DNA of 13,016 bases. It comes from JBCBCP01 sp038530575 (lineage in GTDB: Bacteria > Pseudomonadota > Alphaproteobacteria > Rhodobacterales > Rhodobacteraceae). This document shows positions 7,081 through 13,016 of this stretch, in pieces. Every line of letters starts with the position of its first letter. The stretch's first letter is position 1. The position numbers and the translations under genes were made by a program. The notes under the pieces are model-generated. The model saw only the letters and a program-made list of their open reading frames with translations. It had not been told where the DNA came from and ran no database searches. The stretch is from the NCBI GenBank assembly GCA_038530575.1, contig JBCBCP010000074.1, forward strand, positions 1 through 13,016, given 5' to 3'.

Positions 7081-7101
7081 CCTCCAGGTAACATGGAGGT
7101 G
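7079..7101 (+). promoter_or_regulatory. Hairpin that sequesters the ribosome binding site of the membrane-protein gene
   Basis: cacctcca (7079-7086) pairs perfectly with tggaggtg (7094-7101) across a seven-base loop, ggtaaca. The 3' arm contains GGAGG, the Shine-Dalgarno for the ATG at 7107, and the 5' arm contains the matching CCTCC. If the transcript begins upstream of 7079 the stem would hide the ribosome site; if it begins inside the stem the site would be free. The same DNA dyad could instead be a protein operator. Confidence 0.6.
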
Positions 7102-7106
7102 CGACG

Positions 7107-7511
7107 ATGATAGGTGCAGCGACAATTGAAAGAACGCGGCAGGTCTTGCTCGCGGTGACAGGGTTGGCGTGTCTCGCTTATGCTGTGCTGGCTTTAGCGC
7201 AAAACCGGCCAGATCCCTTGTGGTGGTGGGTTCCAGGCGCGGCAGGGAGCGTTGCGGCGCTGGGCATTCTCGCCGTGGCGCAATTCGCCGGGCCAAAGGC
7301 GGCGCGCCAAGCCATGGATGAGCATTATCGCGCCCTGGAGTTGCGGGCGGCTGCCCGGACGTTTTGGGCGGGCCTTTTGTTGGCGATCCTAGCGGGCGTT
7401 TTCTCTGCGCTTGGGTGGTTTGATCCGGCCACTTTGTTGGCTGCGCTGGGTACGGCCATGGCGGGTTGCTACTTGTGCCTGCTGGTGTTCATGGACGTGC
7501 GAGCAGGCTGA
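7107..7511 (+). CDS. Small four-helix membrane protein of unknown function
   Basis: The 134-residue product is very hydrophobic. I see four likely membrane segments at about 13-31, 39-61, 84-102 and 107-129. Between helices 2 and 3 is a charged loop (about 63-83, PKAARQAMDEHYRALELRAA) that probably lies in the cytoplasm. I recognise no catalytic motif. Its start is supported by GGAGGTG six bases upstream, inside the hairpin at 7079-7101. The stop overlaps the ATG of the XRE regulator by one base (TGATG), so the two are probably translated together. Pairs of a small multi-pass membrane protein with a tiny XRE regulator recur in bacteria and archaea. In such pairs the membrane partner may sense a signal or hold the regulator, but that is inference here. 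Confidence 0.8.
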   Translation: MIGAATIERTRQVLLAVTGLACLAYAVLALAQNRPDPLWWWVPGAAGSVAALGILAVAQFAGPKAARQAMDEHYRALELRAAARTFWAGLLLAILAGVFSALGWFDPATLLAALGTAMAGCYLCLLVFMDVRAG

Positions 7512-7723
7512 TGGGGACCGAACAGTTGACAAACCGGCTAAAGGTCCTGCGCGCAGAGCGGGGCCTGACTCAGGCCGATCTGGCCGATGCGGCGGGCGTG
7601 TCGCGCAAGACCATCAACACGATCGAGAATCGGGTCTTTGTGCCGTCTACGGTGCTCGCACTGACACTGGCGCGCGTGCTCGGCTGCACGGTCGAAGAGA
7701 TTTTCGCATTGGAGGGTGACTGA
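7511..7723 (+). CDS. Small XRE-family helix-turn-helix regulator
   Basis: The 70-residue product is essentially one HTH_3 (Cro/CI-type) domain. LTNRLKVLRAERGLTQADLADAAGVSRKTINTIENRV runs through helices 1-4, with the turn at GV (29-30) and the recognition helix at about 31-40. ALTLARVLGCTVEEIFAL is the usual closing pair of helices in short regulators of this kind. No sensing domain is attached, so it must rely on a partner, on its own level, or on dimerisation. I start it at the ATG at 7511, overlapping the membrane-protein stop; an in-frame ATG at 7466 would only add residues encoded within that gene. It may bind the dyad at 7052-7080 and regulate its own operon. Its stop overlaps the next start codon, ATG 7723, by one base. 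Confidence 0.88.
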   Translation: MGTEQLTNRLKVLRAERGLTQADLADAAGVSRKTINTIENRVFVPSTVLALTLARVLGCTVEEIFALEGD

Positions 7724-7779
7724 TGGCATGGGATTTTCCGTTTGTGACGGGGCTGGTCGGCTTGCAGGTGCGGGCATGA
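7723..7779 (+). CDS. Possible 18-residue leader peptide coupling into the hydrolase gene
   Basis: ATG 7723 follows GGAGG (7711-7715) at a seven-base spacing, the best ribosome site in this stretch. It opens an 18-codon frame, MAWDFPFVTGLVGLQVRA. Its first base is the last of the XRE stop, and its TGA (7777-7779) overlaps the likely hydrolase ATG (7776) as ATGA. It could simply deliver ribosomes to the hydrolase gene. An alternative is that the hydrolase starts at ATG 7728, in its own frame, 12 bases after the same GGAGG; then this frame is not used. Confidence 0.35.
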   Translation: MAWDFPFVTGLVGLQVRA

Positions 7780-8744
7780 GGCGCGTGGGCATTACGATTG
7801 CCGTCTCGCTACTCATCCCCTTGAGCGTGGCACTTGGGCTGATTGCCTCGCAGCGCCCGGGCGACATGCCGGGGACGGGTGGGATCGATTTTGCGGGCGT
7901 GGCGGGGCTGGACCTTTCGGCGGTGCCGAAGGCCGAGGCGGTGCTGATGCGCGACGGCTATCTGTTGCAGGTGCGCCGGTATGGCGATGCAGGCCCGCTG
8001 GTCGTGCTGGTGCACGGATCGGGCTGGCATGGGATGCAGTTTCACGCGCTTGCCCCAGCGCTTGGGGCACGCGCGCGGGTGCTGGTGCCGGATCTGCGCG
8101 GCCATGGGGCAGCGCCCGGGGTTCGGGGGGACGTGGCCTATAAGGGGCAGTTTGAGGATGATCTGGCGGACCTGATCGCCGCGGAACGCGCGCCCGGGCA
8201 GAGGGTGGTGATGGTCGGGCACAGCTCTGGCGGGGGGCTGGTTGTGCGAATGGCCGGCGGCGCGCATGGGGCGCTGATGGACCGCGCCGTGCTGTTGGCG
8301 CCGTTCCTGCAGCATGATGCACCAATGACGCGGCCCAATTCGGGCGGCTGGGCCAAGCCCCTGACGCGGCGCATCATTGGCCTGTCGATGCTGAACACGG
8401 TGGGCGTGCATGCGCTGGACGGTCTAGTGGCCTTGCAACTGGACATGCCGCGTGCGGTCAAGGACGGCCCGCTGGGCCATACCGTCACGGATGCCTATTC
8501 CTGGCGCCTGAACCAATCCTTTGCGCCGCGGCGGGACTGGCAGGCTGATGTTGCCTCTCTGCCGCCGTTCACGCTGGTTGCCGGGTCTGCGGACCGGGCG
8601 TTTGATGCGGCGCTGTATGCGCCGGTTTTGCGGGACATCACCGACCTTGGGACCTATGTGACCCTGCCAGGCGTGGGGCATCTTGATCTTGTCGATGCGC
8701 CGGCAACCTTGGCGGCGATAGAGGCTGTGCTGGATGGACTTTGA
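7776..8744 (+). CDS. Alpha/beta-fold hydrolase with N-terminal membrane or signal segment
   Basis: From the ATG at 7776 the product has 322 residues. An N-terminal hydrophobic stretch (about 5-24) is a signal peptide or anchor, so the enzyme probably faces the periplasm. The catalytic domain follows from about 55. It has the oxyanion-hole HGSGWHG (80-86), the strand-turn PDLRGHG (105-111), and the nucleophile elbow GHSSGGG (148-154) with Ser150. An acid is likely in GSADRAFD (270-277; Asp273 or Asp277), and His302 lies in GVGHLDLVD. This is the serine-hydrolase triad of lysophospholipase- and esterase-like proteins; the substrate cannot be told. In-frame ATG 7728 or GTG 7716 would add 16 or 20 residues ahead of the hydrophobic segment, which makes them less attractive. 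Its end overlaps the next gene by 11 bases. Confidence 0.88.
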   Translation: MRRVGITIAVSLLIPLSVALGLIASQRPGDMPGTGGIDFAGVAGLDLSAVPKAEAVLMRDGYLLQVRRYGDAGPLVVLVHGSGWHGMQFHALAPALGARARVLVPDLRGHGAAPGVRGDVAYKGQFEDDLADLIAAERAPGQRVVMVGHSSGGGLVVRMAGGAHGALMDRAVLLAPFLQHDAPMTRPNSGGWAKPLTRRIIGLSMLNTVGVHALDGLVALQLDMPRAVKDGPLGHTVTDAYSWRLNQSFAPRRDWQADVASLPPFTLVAGSADRAFDAALYAPVLRDITDLGTYVTLPGVGHLDLVDAPATLAAIEAVLDGL

Positions 8745-9453
8745 CGCGGATGTGACCGCCTGCGCGCGGCTGGTAGAGGCGGGCGACACGTTGCGCTTTG
8801 CTTGTGCGATGGCGTCACCTGTCGAGATGCGCGCGCGGCTTTTCGTATTGTATGCGTTCAATGTCGAGGTCAGCCGGGCGCCTTGGGTCACCCAAGAGCC
8901 GATGATTGCCGAAATGCGGCTGCAGTGGTGGCGCGATGCGCTGGAAGAAATCCGCACGGGTGGCAATGTCCGCCGGCACCAGGTTGTCACGCCGTTGGCA
9001 CGGGCGGTGACCGCAGAAGAAGCTGGAGCGCTTGACACGCTGGTGGCTGCACGGCGTTGGGACATCTACAAAGATGCTTTTGACAATCAGGCGCATCTGG
9101 AGCGCTACCTTGCGCAGACAGCAGGTGGGCTCATGGTCGTGGCGGGGCGGGATCCTGGCCTGCAGGGTACCGGGTTTGGCGGCGGTGTGGCTGCGTGGCT
9201 GCATGCGGTTCCGGCGCTTGAGGCTGCGGGCCGAATACCCTTGGTTGATGGCACGGCAGAAGGGGTGCGCGCGCTTGCGTCCAAAGGCCTTGCGGCATTG
9301 GGCCAGGTCGGGCCTGCCGCATTGCCCGCGGCGGGGGCACGGGCGGTTCTGAAGGCCGCCATCCGGGACCCCGGGCGCGTTGCGGACGGGTCCTTGCCCC
9401 CCTTGGATGCGCCGCTGGCCCGGGTCAAGGCGCGGATATTGGGGCGGGTGTAG
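8734..9453 (+). CDS. Squalene/phytoene-synthase-like protein of the NDUFAF6 type
   Basis: The 239-residue product matches the squalene/phytoene synthase superfamily. It most resembles the branch that includes NDUFAF6, a mitochondrial complex I assembly factor: LYAFNVEVSRAPW (39-51) and MRLQWWRDALEEI (61-73) mirror its AFNVEL and MRMQFW stretches. True prenyl synthases place a DxxxD motif in the first of these helices to bind Mg-diphosphate. Here that helix has Asn43, Glu45 and no Asp, so head-to-head prenyl condensation is unlikely. A role in complex I or other membrane assembly is plausible for an alphaproteobacterium, but it is inferred from the human homologue. No carotenoid or hopanoid genes lie nearby. 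The ATG overlaps the hydrolase stop by 11 bases. The gene ends convergently with the MFS gene, 73 bp away. Confidence 0.82.
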   Translation: MDFDADVTACARLVEAGDTLRFACAMASPVEMRARLFVLYAFNVEVSRAPWVTQEPMIAEMRLQWWRDALEEIRTGGNVRRHQVVTPLARAVTAEEAGALDTLVAARRWDIYKDAFDNQAHLERYLAQTAGGLMVVAGRDPGLQGTGFGGGVAAWLHAVPALEAAGRIPLVDGTAEGVRALASKGLAALGQVGPAALPAAGARAVLKAAIRDPGRVADGSLPPLDAPLARVKARILGRV

Positions 9454-9526
9454 GGCGATCCATGCAGGCGTTTGGGGATGGATACTTTAAGGATCGATGC
9501 GGGGCCGTTTTTTCAAATTAAAGGCG
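9454..9526. other. Convergent gap with a weak candidate terminator
   Basis: This 73-bp gap separates the stops of two convergent genes. T6 lies at 9508-9513. Upstream of it I find only a six-base-pair stem, cgatcc (9456-9461) with ggatcg (9491-9496), across a 29-base loop. That is too weak to call an intrinsic terminator with confidence. Confidence 0.3.
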
Positions 9527-10756
9527 TCACTCTGCGGGCGCTGCGGTGCGCGGCTTCATCACCAGCCAGATCAGCGCGCCACCTGCGAGGGTCAGGAATG
9601 GAACCATTGCAACATTCACCGCAGCCCATCCAGCCTCAGCGCTGCCGCCTGCGCAGTTCATCAGCCCGCCTGACGCCAGCGAAGCAACGGTAACCGAGCC
9701 GAACACAATCAGGTCGTTCAGACCCTGAATTGGGCCACGCTCGGAGGCGCTGTGGCTTTGCGTGAGCATCGTGGTTGCGCCAATGAAGCCAAAGTTCCAG
9801 CCCAGCCCCAGCAGGATCAGCGCGGCAAAGAAGTGGGTCAGCGTGACGCCGGACAGCGCCACGGCCCCCGCGGCGGCGAGGATCGCAAGCCCGAGACCCA
9901 TGATCCGCTCGGTTCCAAAACGGGCGATCAGGTGGCCGGTGAAAAAGCTGGGCGCGAACATGGCCAGCACGTGGCCCGTCACCACGTTGGAGGCGTCAGG
10001 CACGGTGAACCCGCACCCGACCACCGCAAGCGGCGTCGACGTCATCACTAGATTCATCAGCGCATAGGAGACGGCGCCGCAGATCACCGCCACCGCGATG
10101 CGCGGATCGCGCAGCATCTCACGCCGGGTACGGGCCGGCGCGTCTGTCTGCGTCCCAGGGGTCGGGCGGGGGATGTCGAGGAACATGAACAGCAGCATGC
10201 CGCCCACGTTTAGCGCCATGGCCACCAGGTAAATGTCAAAGAAGCGCATCGCGCTGGCGTCGGGATTGTTGGCGGTCATCGCCCCGACGATTTGGGGGCC
10301 GATGAAAGCTGAGATCAGACCGCCAGCCATCACGTAGCTGATTGCTTTGGGTTTGAACGCGTCCGATGCCGTGTCCGCCGCGGCAAAGCGGAAAAACCCC
10401 TGCGATGACATGTAGATGCCGGTCAGATAGCTGCCGACGAGAAAGATCCAGAAACTGTCGATCGTCAGCGCATAGGCGGAGACGCCCGACCCGATCAGCC
10501 CGCCAAGGGCACCTATATAAAAGCCCGCGCGCCGGCCAAAGCGCTGCATCGCGCTCGACAGCCACGGCGCAGTGGTCATTGAGCCGAAGACGATCAGCGA
10601 GATGGGCAGCGTCGCGAGGCAGGCATAAGGCGACAGCTGCTGGCCCGCCAGCCCGCCAATCACGAAGATCATCGTGATCTGGCTGCCCAGAAAGGCTTGT
10701 GCCGCCACAAGGACGGCGACGTTTCGTTTCGCGCGGCTGTCGTCGATCATGCTCAT
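9527..10756 (-). CDS. Major facilitator superfamily transporter
   Basis: The 409-residue product is hydrophobic along its whole length, with about 12 predicted membrane helices in two halves of six. The charged loop between helices 2 and 3 has the MFS motif-A remnant MQRFGRRAGF. The equivalent place in the second half is HLIARFGTERIMG, and a longer hydrophilic loop, about PRPTPGTQTDAPARTRREMLRDPR, joins the halves. The stretches FGFIGATTMLTQS and ERGPIQGLNDLIVFG lie in the last helices. It should be an inner-membrane secondary carrier; direction and substrate are not evident. I start at the ATG at 10756 because AAGG lies eight bases upstream. The frame extends 12 codons further, into the cobK promoter side. 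ATG 10750 is a second option. It diverges from cobK across 76 bp. Confidence 0.9.
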   Translation of the reverse strand: MSMIDDSRAKRNVAVLVAAQAFLGSQITMIFVIGGLAGQQLSPYACLATLPISLIVFGSMTTAPWLSSAMQRFGRRAGFYIGALGGLIGSGVSAYALTIDSFWIFLVGSYLTGIYMSSQGFFRFAAADTASDAFKPKAISYVMAGGLISAFIGPQIVGAMTANNPDASAMRFFDIYLVAMALNVGGMLLFMFLDIPRPTPGTQTDAPARTRREMLRDPRIAVAVICGAVSYALMNLVMTSTPLAVVGCGFTVPDASNVVTGHVLAMFAPSFFTGHLIARFGTERIMGLGLAILAAAGAVALSGVTLTHFFAALILLGLGWNFGFIGATTMLTQSHSASERGPIQGLNDLIVFGSVTVASLASGGLMNCAGGSAEAGWAAVNVAMVPFLTLAGGALIWLVMKPRTAAPAE

Positions 10757-10810
10757 GGCGTTTGCCTTACGCCCGCCCGCACGATGCGGCAAGTGGCTTG
10801 CATGGGCGCG

Positions 10811-10833
10811 CCCTGCGGGGCATCACCGCAGGG
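10811..10833 (+). promoter_or_regulatory. Hairpin ending at the cobK start codon
   Basis: ccctgcgg (10811-10818) pairs exactly with ccgcaggg (10826-10833) around a seven-base loop, ggcatca. The last paired base is the G of the GTG start of cobK, and the purine-rich gcaggg that could act as ribosome site is in the stem. A ten-base palindrome, gggcgcgccc, lies just upstream at 10804-10813. Folding would limit initiation; the effect is inferred. Confidence 0.35.
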
Positions 10834-11522
10834 TGAGCGATACAAGCGACATACTCGTCCTGGCCGGGACACGCGAAGCGGTTGAAATGGCGCAGGCCAT
10901 TGGCGCGGCGTGCCTGCCGCTGCGCGCCGATCTTCCCAGTCCGGCGCGCGTCGTGCATGGCCCTTTCGATGGGGCCATTGCAGGCCCGTGGCGCGCCATC
11001 ATCTGCGGCGCGCATCCTTTTGACGCTGCGGCGGCGTCCCGTGTGCTGGCCCGGCGGCCCGGCATGCCGCTGCTGCGCTTTCGGCGGGCGGCGTGGCAGC
11101 AGGATGCGGCGCTCAGCTGGACGCCTGTTGCGTCCGTGCGCGATGCCGTGGCGCTGATCCCGGAGGGCGGGACGGTCTTTGCCGCTACGGGGCGGGAAAG
11201 CGAGCCGGCGCTGGCGCGCTACAAGGGCCGGGTGATCCTGCGCCAGAATACGGCGCATAACGAGCCGCCAGCGGCGGACAATATCGACTTCCTCTTTGGC
11301 ACGCGCAGTTTCGATGCCGCCACCGAAGAGGCGCTGTTTCGCGATCTGGGCATCACGCACCTTCTGGCGCGCAACCTTGGCGGGTCAGGGGGCGTCGGCA
11401 AGCTGCACGCGGCGGCGCGTATGGGCGTTCCGATCTTGATGCTGGAGCGGCCCGCGGCCCACGGGCTGGTTGTTAGCAGCGCACCCGCCGTGCGCGCCTG
11501 GCTGGAGAGCACATGCGCCTGA
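10833..11522 (+). CDS. cobK: Precorrin-6A reductase, CobK/CbiJ family
   Basis: Started at GTG 10833, the product has 229 residues, slightly short of the family's usual 240-260. It opens with ILVLAGTREAVEMAQAI (7-23), the CobK dinucleotide-binding strand-loop-helix. CGAHPFDAAAASR (58-70) matches the family's AHPY/F block. FAATGRESE (116-124) and GKLHAAARMGVPILMLERP (189-207) are the conserved C-terminal-half motifs. CobK reduces precorrin-6A to dihydro-precorrin-6 with NADPH in the aerobic cobalamin pathway. The frame is open back to 10674, but that portion lies under the divergent MFS gene and is unlikely to be translated. No other cob gene is in view; instead the stop overlaps a DNA glycosylase start by ten bases. 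I see no cobalamin-riboswitch space in the 76-bp upstream gap. Confidence 0.88.
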   Translation: MSDTSDILVLAGTREAVEMAQAIGAACLPLRADLPSPARVVHGPFDGAIAGPWRAIICGAHPFDAAAASRVLARRPGMPLLRFRRAAWQQDAALSWTPVASVRDAVALIPEGGTVFAATGRESEPALARYKGRVILRQNTAHNEPPAADNIDFLFGTRSFDAATEEALFRDLGITHLLARNLGGSGGVGKLHAAARMGVPILMLERPAAHGLVVSSAPAVRAWLESTCA

Positions 11523-12136
11523 TCGAGACGGACAGTGACGTGGCTGAAGGGGCCGCATGGCTTGCCGCGTCTGATCGGCGCTGGGCTTCCGTGATGGAAG
11601 AGACCGGCCCGCTGCCCCTGCGCCGCACGCCGGACGGGTTCGCGGCGCTGCTCTCCAAGATTGTCAGCCAGCAAGTCTCGGTCGCCTCGGCGCGCGCCAT
11701 CTGGTCCCGAATGGAGCAAGCAGGCCTGGTTGACCCGGCTTCAGTTCTGGCGGCAGGGGAGGATGGGCTGCGGGCCGTCGGCCTGAGCCGCCAGAAGATC
11801 ACTTATGCCACGGCGCTGGCCGAGGCTGGCATTGACTATGATGCGCTGCGCCAAATGCCAGATGCGGACGTGGTCAATACGCTGACGGCAGTGAAGGGAA
11901 TCGGCGTCTGGACGGCGGAGGTCTATGGCATGTTTGCCCTTGGCCGCGCGGACATGTTTGCCCCGGGTGATCTGGCCCTGCAGATCGCGGCGCAGCATTT
12001 GCTGGGACTTGAGGCACGGCCCACGGAAAAAGCGCTGCGCGCGGCGGCTGAGGCGTGGTCGCCGTGGCGGTCGGTTGCGGCGCGGGGGCTCTTTGCCTAC
12101 TACCGGGTGGTGAAGGGTCGAGAGGGGATCACATGA
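11513..12136 (+). CDS. AlkA-like DNA-3-methyladenine glycosylase (HhH-GPD family)
   Basis: The 207-residue product is a compact helix-hairpin-helix base-excision glycosylase. FAALLSKIVSQQVSVASA (43-60) matches the AlkA-type helix that starts the HhH-GPD domain. LTAVKGIGVWTAEVYGMF (124-141) is the DNA-binding hairpin plus following helix. Asp153 in FAPGDLALQ corresponds to the catalytic Asp of AlkA (in its FLPDD stretch). Such enzymes cut alkylated purines, mainly 3-methyladenine, from DNA. It lacks the N-terminal domain of the roughly 280-residue E. coli AlkA, as many bacterial short forms do. There is no Cys4 iron-sulfur motif of the Nth/MutY kind. GGAG lies upstream, and the start overlaps the cobK end by ten bases. 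Its TGA overlaps the esterase ATG (ATGA), pointing to coupled translation. No Ada-type regulator is visible. Confidence 0.9.
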   Translation: MRLIETDSDVAEGAAWLAASDRRWASVMEETGPLPLRRTPDGFAALLSKIVSQQVSVASARAIWSRMEQAGLVDPASVLAAGEDGLRAVGLSRQKITYATALAEAGIDYDALRQMPDADVVNTLTAVKGIGVWTAEVYGMFALGRADMFAPGDLALQIAAQHLLGLEARPTEKALRAAAEAWSPWRSVAARGLFAYYRVVKGREGIT

Positions 12137-12798
12137 CACGGGTATTGAAGGCAGAACGGCGCGCGCCGGTATCTGGGGATGTGCGGTCTGTGGTCGTGTT
12201 TCTTCATGGCTATGGCGCAAATGGCGCCGATCTGCTGGGCCTTGCGGACCCGCTTGGAGAGCATCTGCCGGACACGCTTTTTGTGGCCCCTGACGCGCCG
12301 GAAACTATCCCGGGCATGCCAAATGGCTATCAGTGGTTCCCGATCCCCTGGATTGATGGGTCGTCCGAGGACGAGGCGGAGCGCGGCATGAATGCCGCTT
12401 CCGAGGACCTGAACGCCTTTCTCGATGCTTTGATGGTGGACGAAGATGTGTTGCCGGAGCAGGTGGTTCTCTTCGGCTTTTCGCAGGGGACCATGATGTC
12501 GCTGCATGTGGCGCCTCGGCGTGAAGATCCGGTTGCGGGGATCGTCGCGTTTTCGGGTCGCCTCTTGCGGCCGGAGTTGCTTGCGGACGAAGCGATCTCG
12601 CGCCCGCCGGTGCTGCTCGTACATGGCGATGCCGACGATGTCGTGCCGCCGCAATCGCTGCCGGAGGCCGCCGAGGCTTTGCAGGAGGCCGGCTGGCAGG
12701 ACGTTTACGCCCATATCATGAAGGGTACCGCTCACGGCATCGCGCCCGATGGTCTGTCGGTTGCGCTGGCGTTCATGCGCGACAAACTTTCGCTTTGA
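12133..12798 (+). CDS. Phospholipase/carboxylesterase family serine hydrolase
   Basis: The 221-residue product belongs to the small alpha/beta-hydrolase family related to acyl-protein thioesterase and carboxylesterase (Abhydrolase_2). FLHGYGANGADL (23-34) forms the oxyanion region, and APDAPE with GYQWFPI (65-71) is typical of the family. GFSQGTMMSLH (115-125) holds the nucleophile Ser117, HGDADDVVP (164-172) the acid Asp168, and GTAHGI (198-203) the base His201. It should cleave carboxyl or thio esters in the cytoplasm, since I see no signal peptide. The natural substrate is not evident. The ATG at 12133 follows GAGGGG and overlaps the glycosylase stop by four bases, making it the last gene of the cobK unit. 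The next gene begins 94 bp on and looks separately expressed. Confidence 0.92.
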   Translation: MTRVLKAERRAPVSGDVRSVVVFLHGYGANGADLLGLADPLGEHLPDTLFVAPDAPETIPGMPNGYQWFPIPWIDGSSEDEAERGMNAASEDLNAFLDALMVDEDVLPEQVVLFGFSQGTMMSLHVAPRREDPVAGIVAFSGRLLRPELLADEAISRPPVLLVHGDADDVVPPQSLPEAAEALQEAGWQDVYAHIMKGTAHGIAPDGLSVALAFMRDKLSL

Positions 12799-12892
12799 AA
12801 CAATTTTGCGACTAATTTGCCTTTGTAGGGTTGCGCGCTAAGGCGCCGCTGTTGCAGCCTACCCTTGGGAACATTTTCAAGGGGGACGGATC

Positions 12893-13016
12893 ATGCGCTG
12901 GGCAGCTTGCCTGGCCGCCGGTATCGTGTGTGCGGTGGCCAACTTTGGAACGGAACTCAAGGCAGATTGGGGCGGTCTGGACCGTCCCGTGACACAAGCC
13001 GCGAAGGGCAGTTTCG
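12893..13016 (+). CDS. Start of an exported protein, cut by the right edge
   Basis: An ATG at 12893 follows a clear GGGGGA ribosome site and opens 41 codons to the end of the window. The start MRWAACLAAGIVCAVANFG, then TELKADWGG, looks like a signal peptide with cleavage near residue 24 (after LKA). Only about 17 residues of mature protein are visible (DWGGLDRPVTQAAKGSF), not enough to name a family. The 94 bp upstream (12799-12892) are more AT-rich at their left end and could hold its promoter, but I cannot point to a good -35/-10 pair. Confidence 0.6.
   Translation, partial: MRWAACLAAGIVCAVANFGTELKADWGGLDRPVTQAAKGSF

Noticed and set aside
9488..9498. TAAGGATCGAT as another copy of the double-palindrome element at 3591-3637
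   Set aside because: Only 11 bases match, which is expected by chance several times in a 13-kb window, and the palindromic structure is missing.
10757..10832. A cobalamin riboswitch upstream of cobK
   Set aside because: The divergent gap is only 76 bp and I see no B12-box-like sequence; a full riboswitch would not fit.

Overview
The window looks like ordinary chromosomal DNA of a GC-rich alphaproteobacterium, most likely Rhodobacteraceae (Roseobacter type). The basis is the strong G/C preference at third codon positions, the cysS-cimA pairing, an MttB-family methyltransferase that is not a pyrrolysine protein in the visible part, an NDUFAF6-like squalene/phytoene-synthase homologue and a compact cobK. 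I see no rRNA, tRNA, CRISPR array, transposase, integrase or phage gene. The placement is inference from gene content, not from a marker gene.

Layout. (1) Minus strand, 1-3548: a class I/II aminotransferase (3548->2376), a secreted or membrane-anchored TPM-domain protein (2326->1502) and an MttB-family methyltransferase (1280-> beyond the left edge). (2) Plus strand, 3821-7025: cysS and cimA. They are separated by a 223-bp spacer with 13-bp perfect inverted repeats at its ends and several internal hairpins, which looks like a short intergenic repeat or MITE-like element. (3) Plus strand, 7107-9453: a tightly packed four-gene unit of a small four-helix membrane protein, a 70-residue XRE regulator, an alpha/beta hydrolase and an NDUFAF6-like protein. 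Its leader carries an operator-like inverted repeat over the promoter and a perfect hairpin that buries the Shine-Dalgarno sequence. (4) Minus strand, 10756->9527: an MFS transporter. (5) Plus strand, 10833-12798: three overlapping genes, for CobK, an AlkA-like DNA glycosylase and a phospholipase/carboxylesterase. (6) From 12893: the start of an exported protein cut by the right edge.

How the genes relate. CysS charges tRNA-Cys, and CimA makes citramalate for threonine-independent isoleucine synthesis. The hydrolase and NDUFAF6-like genes are probably co-transcribed with the membrane-protein/XRE pair, which may regulate itself. CobK acts in the cobalamin ring pathway but here is linked to DNA repair and esterase genes rather than other cob genes.

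The protein-coding content is largely familiar. The items most worth a second look are non-coding: the cysS-cimA element (5187-5379), the double palindrome upstream of the aminotransferase (3591-3637), and the control region at 7043-7101. I found no convincing evidence for a wholly new multi-gene system.
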